This document shows positions 1 to 6,900 of a DNA stretch of 7,267 nucleotides, in pieces. Position numbers and translations under genes: made by a program. Numbering within the stretch: the stretch's first letter is position 1; each line of letters opens with the position of its first letter. The notes under the pieces were generated by a model. The model was not told the DNA's origin. It made no database searches and saw nothing but the letters and a program-made list of their open reading frames with translations. Source of the stretch: Frankiales bacterium. Its GTDB lineage: Bacteria; Actinomycetota; Actinomycetes; JAFAQI01. The stretch is from the NCBI GenBank assembly GCA_019246495.1, contig JAFAQI010000524.1, forward strand, positions 1 to 7,267, in the 5' to 3' direction.

Positions 1-217
1 GCGCCCCGGCCGCGGAGCTACATCGTGGCCGGCAGCAGCTATTCCTCGCGCTGGTGATCGGCATGTTCGTGTGGCGGCGACGACGAGCCGCAGCCGGCGG
101 CCTGACCAGGATGGCCTGGGTGCTCGCGTTCCCGCTCGGCCTGATGCTGCTGCTGGTGCTGTTCAGCCAGTCGGCAAAGCTGCTGCCGGCCACGATGTAG
201 CTCCGCGGCCGGGGCGC
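1..217. repeat. Perfect 40-bp inverted repeat (arms 1-40 and 178-217)
   Basis: Bases 1-40 are the exact reverse complement of bases 178-217, with a 137-bp spacer. Identity stops sharply at base 41/177. The right arm contains the last codons and TAG stop of the membrane protein frame, while the left arm lies at the very edge of the window, so the repeat could extend further upstream. A 40/40 match cannot be chance. The two readings are a fold-back artefact at a contig end, in which case bases 1-40 are not genuine local sequence, or a real long palindrome or invertible segment. I favour the artefact because the repeat begins at base 1. Confidence 0.95.
3..200 (+). CDS. C-terminal end of a small integral membrane protein (5' partial)
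   Basis: The frame is open from the window edge and ends at TAG 198-200, giving about 65 residues. It shows two hydrophobic segments: one around LFLALVIGMFVW, followed by a run of four arginines (positive-inside signal), and a second around WVLAFPLGLMLLLVLF, followed by a short polar tail ending LLPATM. This is the pattern of the last two transmembrane helices of a membrane protein, with the arginine loop cytoplasmic and the C terminus on the outer face. No family motif is recognisable. The first dozen codons lie inside the left arm of the 40-bp inverted repeat and may be artefactual, so only the part from about base 41 should be trusted. The nearest gene downstream starts 207 bp later and seems to be a separate unit. 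Confidence 0.6.
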   Translation, partial: APAAELHRGRQQLFLALVIGMFVWRRRRAAAGGLTRMAWVLAFPLGLMLLLVLFSQSAKLLPATM

Positions 218-260
218 GTTCGGCTGAGCCGGCCTCCGCCGTTCGGACGATCAGACCCCG

Positions 261-310
261 GACTTTCTAGGCCGTTGGAGTGAAGTTGCCCATTTTCGGC
301 CTTAGGAGTC
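261..310 (+). promoter_or_regulatory. Leader hairpin 1 (candidate structured 5' UTR)
   Basis: Bases 261-264 (GACT) pair with 307-310 (AGTC). After a small internal loop, 267-274 (CTAGGCCG) pairs with 297-305 (CGGCC, T, TAG) with one bulged base. The loop is 22 nt and relatively A/T-rich for this genome. There is no gene in 201-407. I could not match it to a known riboswitch class, and no convincing -35/-10 pair was found upstream. The pairing is seen directly; a regulatory role is inference. Confidence 0.4.
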
Positions 311-312
311 TC

Positions 313-387
313 GTCTTGGGGGCACCTCGCGCCGTACCGTTCTTGCACTGCCGGGCGCTTCCGCTCGCGGCGCGAGGCCCCCGAGAC
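313..387 (+). promoter_or_regulatory. Leader hairpin 2: long imperfect stem just upstream of the RBS
   Basis: The 5' arm 313-333 pairs with 369-387: GTCT with AGAC, a T-G wobble, five G with five C, a two-base CA bulge (323-324), then CCTCGCGCC with GGCGCGAGG. This gives about 19 base pairs. The apical region contains a nested six-pair hairpin (352-357 with 362-367, one G-U pair, CTTC loop). The stem ends 10 nt before the Shine-Dalgarno of the propeller/PKD gene. It is not a classical terminator because no T-tract follows. It could be a cis-regulatory RNA, an mRNA-stabilising structure or a DNA palindrome bound by a protein. Confidence 0.5.
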
Positions 388-397
388 AACACCCAGC

Positions 398-401
398 GGA
401 G
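398..401 (+). promoter_or_regulatory. Shine-Dalgarno GGAG for the 408 start
   Basis: GGAG lies six bases before the ATG at 408. The ATG is immediately followed by a typical signal peptide (Arg-Arg, hydrophobic core, Ala-Leu-Ala), which fixes this start. Confidence 0.75.
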
Positions 402-407
402 TGACGT

Positions 408-3326
408 ATGCGAAGGCTCACCGGAACCGTGGTCGCCCTGGCCGCAGTCTCCGCAGTGCTCCAGTCGGTCGCGGCCGTCCCCGCGCTCGCCGCGCCAGTC
501 CCGCAGTCGACGCTCGTCAGCGCGGTGCCCTCGACCAACACCCCGGACGTCAACAACGGCGTCGTCTACACCATCGCCCAGGTCGGTTCGACCGTGTTCA
601 TCGGCGGTTCGTTCACGTCCGTGAGCCCGTACCACACACCGTCGACCACCTACGCGGTCACGAACATCGCGGCGTTCGACGCCACGACCGGCGCGCTCGT
701 CACCACCTTCGCGCCGACCCTCGACGGCGTGGTCAACTCGATCGCCCCGGGGCCCACGTCGACGAGCGTCTACGTCGGCGGCGCCTTCAAGACCGTCAAC
801 GGCGTGAGCATGCGCGTCGCGCTTCTCGACACGACGACCGGCGCCATCGTCTCCGGATGGAAGGCGCCGAAGGGTGACGGCGTCGTCAACAAGCTGCTCC
901 TCGCCGACGGCCAGCTCTACGTCGGCGGCTTCTTCCAGCACATGGGGGCGCAGCCGCGGGCCGGCCTCGCGACGCTCGCTCCCCTCACCGGCCTCGTCAG
1001 CTCCGTGTCGACCTTGGCGTTCACCGGGCACCACAACTACGGCGTCCACTGCACGTCCTCCAACTGCGCCAACGCGCCGACCGGCGTCAAGTCGATGGAC
1101 GTCTCGCCCGACGGCACGCGGATGATCGTCACGGGTAACTTCACCGACGTCTCCGGCAGCGCCCGGGACCAGGTCGCCATGCTCGACGTCACGAGCTCGA
1201 CAGCCACGGTTGACCCGAACTGGAACACCTACGGGTTCACCTCCCCGTGCGCGCCCAACGCGTTCGACAGCTACATCCGCGACGTGCAGTTCTCGCCGGA
1301 CGGCTCCTACTTCGTCATCGTCGACACCGGCGCCGGTGGCACCGGCGCCAGGAACATCGACGGGACACGGGCGATCTGCGACGCCGCCGCTCGCTACGAG
1401 ACGGCCGCGACGGGCACCGATGTGCTGCCGACCTGGGTCGACTGGACCGGCAACGACACGTTCTGGACCGTGGCGATCACGGGTGCCTCGGTCTACGTCG
1501 GCGGTCACCAGCGCTGGGTCAACAACAGCCGGGGTTCCGACTCGGCCGGAGCCGGTGCGGTCCCACGGCCGGGCGTCGTCGCGCTCGACCCGCAGAACGG
1601 GCTGCCCCAGGCCTGGAATCCGGGCCGCAACCCGCGCGGCGCCGGCGCCTACGCACTGCTGGCGACACCCAACGGCCTCTACATGGGCAGCGACACCGAC
1701 TACGTCGGCAACCACGCCTACCAGCGGAAGAAGATCGCCTTCTTCCCGTTGGCCGGCGGCGAGGTGCCACTGCCCAACTCGGTGGGCTCCCTCCCGGGCA
1801 ACATCTACCTCTTCGGCCAGGGCGGCTCGGCGGTCCAGGCTGTGAGCTGGGACGGCACCACCGCGCCGACGCCGACGACCGCACCGGTCGGCTTCGACTC
1901 GTCAGTCGTGCGCGGCGCGTTCGCCGTCAACGGCACGCTCTACTACGGCTCCAGCGACGGCAACTTCTACCAGGCGCCGTTCACCGGCCGGAGCATCGGC
2001 ACGCCCGTCGCGATCGACCCCTACAACGACCCCGCGTGGAGCAGCGTGCTGACCGGGTCCGGTTCGGGCACCTTCCGCGGCGCAAGGCCGACGTTCTACT
2101 CCGAGCTGTCGTCGATGACGTCGATGTTCTATTCGAACGGCCGCATCTACTACACGCTCGGCACGAGCAATCAGATGTTCTGGCGCTACTTCGAGACCGA
2201 CGACGGCGTCATCGGCGCCGACGAGTTCACCACGACCGACGGCAACAACTGGCGGCACGTGTCCGGGGCGTTCCTCGCGAACGGTCGGCTCTATTGGGCC
2301 GACTCCACCAGCGGCCAGCTGATGTCGATCGCGTGGAGTGGTACGCAGGCCACCGGCACGTCCTCGGTTGCGGACACCTCGCGCAACTGGGCGAGCCGCG
2401 GCCTGGCGATCCTCGCCGCCGGCCAGGTCACTGCCAACACCGCGCCGACCGCCTCGTTCACGATCAGCTGCACCACGACAGCATCGCCGTGCAGCGCCGA
2501 CGCCAGCACCTCGCACGACGCCGACGGTCCGATCACCGGCTACTCGTGGAACTGGGGTGACGGCAACACGTCCCAGGTGACTACGGCGACCACGACGCAC
2601 ACCTACTCGACGCCCGGCACCTACGCGGTCTCGCTGACCGTCACCGACACCGACAACACCACGGGCTCGACCTCGCACTCGGTTCACGTCACGAGCCCGA
2701 CGGCGGCGCCCATCGCGTTCCGCGACTCGACGGGCTTCGACGGCGTCACCTCGGCCGCGTCTGTCGTCGTACCTGCGACGGTGCAGGCCGGTGACGAGAT
2801 GCTGCTGTTCGCAAGCTCGGGGACGACGGGGATCACGATGGGTACGCCGGCGGGCTGGACGCTGCTCGGCACCACGAGCCGGTCCAACCTCATGACGGCT
2901 ATCTATTCGCGGCAGGCAGCCGCCGGCGACGCGGGCACCACGGTCACCGTGCCGTTCTCCGCGAGCGTCCGGTCGACTCTCGTGCTCGGCGCCTACGCCA
3001 ACGCTGCCGACCCGGTCGAGGTCGATGCCTCCGCGACGGACGTGTCGACCGCGAACCACACGTCGCCTTCGGTCACCGGCCTCACGACCGGCTCGTGGGC
3101 CGTGACGTTCTGGGGCGACCGGGCGACGACCACCACTGCGTGGACTCCGCCGGCCGGCGTCACGAAGCGCACCGACGTCTATGGCGCCGGCGGTGGAGCG
3201 GTGAGCGCCCTCCTCGCCGACTCCGGCGCTGCCGTCACCGGCACCTACGGCGGCCTCACGGCGACGAGCAACGTCGTCAGCGGCTCCGCGGCCTCCTGGA
3301 CGGTCGGGCTCAATCCCGCGGGCTGA
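408..3326 (+). CDS. Secreted beta-propeller-like protein with PKD domain and C-terminal beta-rich domain
   Basis: This is a complete 972-residue exported protein. Residues 1-28 form a Sec signal peptide (RR, hydrophobic core, PALA cleavage site). About seven repeats with a core like VYVGG-F or a variant occur near residues 64, 122, 171, 241, 301, 362 and 424, several followed by an 'ALLDTTTGA'-type strand, suggesting a propeller of the delta-60/DUF5122 or kelch-like kind. Further strands continue to about residue 670. A PKD domain spans about 677-763 (WGDG at 716-719, then the HTYSTPGTYAVSLTV signature). Residues 767-972 form a beta-rich, Ser/Thr/Ala-rich domain I cannot assign. There is no LPXTG motif or C-terminal membrane segment, so it is probably released or wall-associated by binding. 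No catalytic residues are evident; binding of carbohydrate or protein is the usual guess for such architectures. It follows a structured 207-bp leader. The architecture is firm and the role is unknown. Confidence 0.85.
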   Translation: MRRLTGTVVALAAVSAVLQSVAAVPALAAPVPQSTLVSAVPSTNTPDVNNGVVYTIAQVGSTVFIGGSFTSVSPYHTPSTTYAVTNIAAFDATTGALVTTFAPTLDGVVNSIAPGPTSTSVYVGGAFKTVNGVSMRVALLDTTTGAIVSGWKAPKGDGVVNKLLLADGQLYVGGFFQHMGAQPRAGLATLAPLTGLVSSVSTLAFTGHHNYGVHCTSSNCANAPTGVKSMDVSPDGTRMIVTGNFTDVSGSARDQVAMLDVTSSTATVDPNWNTYGFTSPCAPNAFDSYIRDVQFSPDGSYFVIVDTGAGGTGARNIDGTRAICDAAARYETAATGTDVLPTWVDWTGNDTFWTVAITGASVYVGGHQRWVNNSRGSDSAGAGAVPRPGVVALDPQNGLPQAWNPGRNPRGAGAYALLATPNGLYMGSDTDYVGNHAYQRKKIAFFPLAGGEVPLPNSVGSLPGNIYLFGQGGSAVQAVSWDGTTAPTPTTAPVGFDSSVVRGAFAVNGTLYYGSSDGNFYQAPFTGRSIGTPVAIDPYNDPAWSSVLTGSGSGTFRGARPTFYSELSSMTSMFYSNGRIYYTLGTSNQMFWRYFETDDGVIGADEFTTTDGNNWRHVSGAFLANGRLYWADSTSGQLMSIAWSGTQATGTSSVADTSRNWASRGLAILAAGQVTANTAPTASFTISCTTTASPCSADASTSHDADGPITGYSWNWGDGNTSQVTTATTTHTYSTPGTYAVSLTVTDTDNTTGSTSHSVHVTSPTAAPIAFRDSTGFDGVTSAASVVVPATVQAGDEMLLFASSGTTGITMGTPAGWTLLGTTSRSNLMTAIYSRQAAAGDAGTTVTVPFSASVRSTLVLGAYANAADPVEVDASATDVSTANHTSPSVTGLTTGSWAVTFWGDRATTTTAWTPPAGVTKRTDVYGAGGGAVSALLADSGAAVTGTYGGLTATSNVVSGSAASWTVGLNPAG

Positions 3327-3372
3327 TCGCTCGGGCCATGCGCCGGTAGTCCCGGGGGATGGGCCGCGTGGT

Positions 3373-3388
3373 CAGTTGCGATCAACTG
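3373..3388. promoter_or_regulatory. Small palindrome, possible operator, upstream of the receiver gene
   Basis: CAGTTG, then CGAT, then CAACTG: perfect six-base arms around a four-base centre. It sits 35 bp upstream of the -10 element of the receiver gene, within the 109-bp gap between genes. A dimeric regulator site is possible. It lacks a T-tract and is too short to be a good terminator of the upstream gene. Confidence 0.3.
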
Positions 3389-3423
3389 GCGACAGCCCGG
3401 CAATGCGCGCTCGATGACCGCCG

Positions 3424-3429
3424 TACAGT
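3424..3429 (+). promoter_or_regulatory. -10 element TACAGT placing the transcription start on the ATG (leaderless)
   Basis: TACAGT fits the actinobacterial TANNNT -10 consensus. Its last base is exactly six bases before the ATG at 3436, so a start at normal spacing falls on the A of the ATG. No Shine-Dalgarno is present in the 15 bases before the ATG, which agrees with a leaderless mRNA. The corresponding -35 region (about 3401-3406) does not resemble TTGACA. Confidence 0.5.
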
Positions 3430-3435
3430 CACCAC

Positions 3436-3813
3436 ATGGGCCTCATTCGCACCCTGCTCGTCGATGACGAGCCGGACATCCGCATGGTCATGCGGTGGGC
3501 GATCGAGGCGGACGACGGTGAGGTCTCGGTCGTCGGGGAGGCGAGTGACGGGCTGTCCGGGGTGTCCGCAGTCGCCGAGCTCGAGCCCAGCGTCGTCGTG
3601 CTCGACGTGAAGATGCCGCATCTCGACGGCTTGGAGACGGCGTCGCGGATGCTCGCGATGCAGCCCGGCATAGCGATCATCCTCTGCAGCAGCTACTACG
3701 ACGTCGGCATGCGCCGGGAAGCCTTCGCGATGGGCGTCCGCGAGTGCGTGTCCAAGACGGACCTCGTCGAGATCCCGGATGTCATCCGCCGGGTCGCCGG
3801 CGCCGCGGCCTGA
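3436..3813 (+). CDS. Stand-alone CheY-like response regulator receiver protein
   Basis: The protein is 125 residues and consists of a receiver (REC) domain only. It has the acidic pair D10-D11 (motif LLVDDEPDIR), the phospho-accepting D57 (VVVLDVKMP), the Ser of the switch position at S85 or S86 (IILCSS) and the conserved K107 (ECVSKTDL). All elements of the phosphorylation site are present, so it should be phosphorylatable by a histidine kinase. The sequence style resembles the receiver half of NarL/FixJ-type regulators, but there is no HTH or other output domain, and the frame ends soon after helix 5. It must therefore act through protein contacts, as a phosphate sink, or as part of a phosphorelay. 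No kinase lies in the window. The start codon is favoured by the leaderless promoter. The next gene begins 91 bp downstream on the same strand. Confidence 0.9.
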   Translation: MGLIRTLLVDDEPDIRMVMRWAIEADDGEVSVVGEASDGLSGVSAVAELEPSVVVLDVKMPHLDGLETASRMLAMQPGIAIILCSSYYDVGMRREAFAMGVRECVSKTDLVEIPDVIRRVAGAAA

Positions 3814-3851
3814 GCCGACCGCACTCGAGCGGCCTGCCCTCTGAGCGGGGA

Positions 3852-3871
3852 CTTCCGGCCCGCTCCGGAAG
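3852..3871 (+). terminator. Short hairpin between receiver and oxidase genes (weak terminator or operator candidate)
   Basis: CTTCCGG (3852-3858) and CCGGAAG (3865-3871) form a seven-base-pair stem with a six-base loop, 38 bp after the receiver stop codon. There is no following T-run, so intrinsic termination would be weak. It could equally be a regulator site for the oxidase gene that starts at 3905. Confidence 0.3.
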
Positions 3872-3904
3872 GACTGGCGGCGCCTCGCGTCGAAGATCGT
3901 TCGC

Positions 3905-6900
3905 ATGCCCCTGGACGCACGACGGCGGTTCCTTGCTGCTCTCGTGCTGGTCCTGGCCGGCGTCGGCTACGTGCTGGCGCCGCTCGCGGCGGCGTCGCCC
4001 GCACGGCCGGGCATGGTGCTCGGCCACGTGCCCGTCGCGTCGAGCCCGCTGACCGGCGCGGTCGTCGTCGGCCCGGGCGGCGCGGTCACCGGCTACTACA
4101 CCAAGGTCGTCGTCGTCACGCAGGGCTCGGCGCTGACCTTCGTCAACCTCGACGAGATCGCGCACACGGTCACCTCAGTGGCCCGCGACACCTCCGGGGC
4201 GCCGCTGTTCAACGGCAACGCGCTGCCGGGCACGACCTCGGACATCCAGGGCGTCGATCGGCTCGCGCCCGGGACCTACGCCTTCTACTGCCAGTTCCAC
4301 CCCAACATGCAGGGCACGCTCATCGTCGAGGGCCAAGGGCACTCGGGGGTCAAGGCCGCCAAGCCGTCGTTCCACCAGCCGTTGCGGCTGCCGCCGACGC
4401 TCACCGGCTCCCACCTTCGCATCCCGATCGAGCAGGCCGACGTGCGGACGCTGCCGCACGGCCCGAAGACGTTGATGTGGACCTACGGCGGCAGCTATCC
4501 CGGCCCGACAATCCGGCGGCCGGCTGGGCGGCGTACGACGATCACGTTCGTCGACAAGCTGCCGCGGACCGCAGGTGACCTCACGGTGCACCTGCACGGC
4601 GACCACCACGCGTCGACGTCGGACGGGCTGCCGGACTCCAGCCTCATCCGGCCCGGCGGCAGCCGCACCTATGTCTATCCGCTGACCGACGGCGGCAAGG
4701 CCGAGCGCGCGGCGTTCGACTTCTACCACGACCACCGGATGGACGAGACCGGGCGCAACGTGTGGAACGGCCTGCAGGGCATGTTCATCACGAGCGACAA
4801 GGTCGAGCGAAAGCTGAACCTGCCGACCGGCAAGTACGACGTGCCGCTCGACGTCGCCGACCGGTCGTTCGACGGCGCCAACCAGCTGACCAACCCGTTC
4901 CCGCATCCCGGCGACGGGACGACGTCGACGAGCAAGTTCGTCGGCCCCTACGCCGCTCCCGGTGACGCCAGCGTCGGCGACCACGTGCTCGTCAACGGCG
5001 TCTCGTCGCCGTACTTCGACGTCGCGACGCACCGCTACCGGCTGCGGCTGCTCAACGGCTCCAACTTCCAGTCCTACGACTTCCATCTGTCGAACGGACA
5101 GCCGTTCGTGCAGATCGGCACCGGCAGCGGGCTGCTGCCGAAGGCCGTCGTTCGCACCGACATCCTGCTCGGGCCGGCGCAGCGCGCTGACGTGATCGTC
5201 GACTTCGGCCACGACTACGGCAAGAAGATCGTGCTCGCCAGCGAGCCGCGGACCGACAGTCAGCCGGGTGGCATCGGCACGCCCGACGTGCCGGTCATGC
5301 AGTTCCGGGTGACGAAGCGAACCGCCGACCGCACGCGCATCCCGTCCCGGCTCGAGCCGCTTCCGCCGCTCGCCGCTCCGGCAACGCCGTCCATGGTGTG
5401 GACGTTCGGCCTCGGCGGTGACGCGAACCGGGGAACGTTCTGGTCGGTCAACGGCCACCCTTACGACCCGACGCGCGTGGACACGACGGTGCCGCTCGGC
5501 AGCACGCAGACCTGGCTATTGCAGAACCTGAGCCCGATCACCCACTACATCCACATCCACGAAGAGCAGTGGCGGACGATCTCGCGGGACGGCGGACCGC
5601 CGCCGGCCTATGAAGCCGGCCTGCAGGACACCTGGCGGCTCGACCCCGGTGAGTCCGTCGAGGTGGCCGCGAAGTTCACCGACTACGCCGGTGTCTTCAT
5701 GATCCATTGCCACATGCTCGACCACGAGGACCACGGCATGATGGCGCAGTTCGCCGTGGTGAAGTCGTCCGCGTCCGCCTTGCCGCCCGGCTACCACTTC
5801 GGCCCGTCGCGATCCGCCGTTGTCGGGATGGGTGGCATGTCCGCGCCGACACAGTCCGCGATGGCACAGTCCGCGATGGCGCAGATGGCGTCGATGACCG
5901 GGCTCGCGGCGGATGCCCCGATGTGGGTCCGGCTGATGACCCGCGCCGGCTGGGCCGTCTCGATCGAAGCTCCGCTGCTCGCGCTCGCGATGCTGTGGCG
6001 CCGCCGGCGCGTGCTGCCTGATGCTGCGGCGCGCGCCGTGACGATCCTGCTGCTCGCCGGCGTCGCCACGACGCATGCGTCGGACTGGCTGGACAAGCTC
6101 GTGGAGGCGCCGTACCTCGCGGTCGGGTTCGGTCTGCTCATCGTTGGTGCGGCGGCCGCGTCGATCGCCCTCGCGTGCCTGCGCAGACCTGACGCCGTAC
6201 GCCGGGTCCGCCGTGCTGTCGGGGTGGCGTCGGCGATGACGATCGCCGGCTACATCGTCAGCCGCAGCATCGGGCTACCGCAGCTGGAGGACCACGTCGG
6301 GCACTGGGCCGACTCGTGGGGCACCGCGTCGCTCGTCGTCGAGTCGATGCTCGTCCTCGCGCTCATTCGCAGTTCCATGCACATCGCCCGCCGGCCGAGG
6401 CCGACGTGGAGAGGAGTCCACATGAGCAAGCCGCGCTGGGTCGTGGCGCTCGCCACTGCCGTCACGGTCACCACCGCGGTGGCCGGCAGCGTCCCGTCGC
6501 AGGCCGCGCCGAAGAGCCGCGTGCTGCTGGTCTGCAACGGGTCAGCCGGCTGCCCGGCCGTCAAGGGCGTGAGCTACTACCGCTCGCTTCAGCTGGCCGT
6601 CGACCACGCGAGCAATGGCGACTGGATCCTCGTGTGGCCAGGCAAGTACAGCGAGTCCGTCCAGGTGCAGCAGGGCCATGGCCTTACAAGCGGACTGCAC
6701 ATCCGCGGCATGAACCGCAACGGCGTCGTGTTCGACGGCAAGAAGGCCGGTGGTTCGGCCGTTCACGTCCTCGGTGTCAACAACACCTGGGTCGAGAACA
6801 TGACGGGGCAGAACTACCTCACCGGCGCGGCGAACGCGTTCTACTGGACCGGCGTCGACGGTTACTGGGGCAACTACCTGACCGCGTACAACAACGGCGA

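Noticed and set aside
201..260. Promoter search upstream of the structured leader
   Set aside because: No -35/-10 pair with acceptable spacing; TTGCCC at 286-291 lacks a suitable -10.
267..1715. 482-residue minus-strand open frame
   Set aside because: It lies antisense to the signal peptide and propeller repeats of the well-supported + strand protein. Its translation is Arg/Val/Asp/Gly-rich and low in complexity, as expected for a GC-rich shadow frame.
1247..2560. 437-residue plus-strand frame overlapping the propeller gene
   Set aside because: It is an Arg-rich out-of-frame translation of the propeller gene with no domain signature.
1902..3059. 385-residue minus-strand open frame
   Set aside because: It is antisense to the propeller/PKD gene and has typical Arg/Gly/Val-rich shadow composition.
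3327..3372. Possible terminator after the propeller/PKD gene
   Set aside because: Only weak, bulged pairing (GGCCAT with ATGGGCC) and no T-run; not convincing as a terminator.
4175..5458. 427-residue minus-strand open frame
   Set aside because: It is antisense to the oxidase, whose copper ligands prove the + strand frame. It has no recognisable motif or ribosome binding site.
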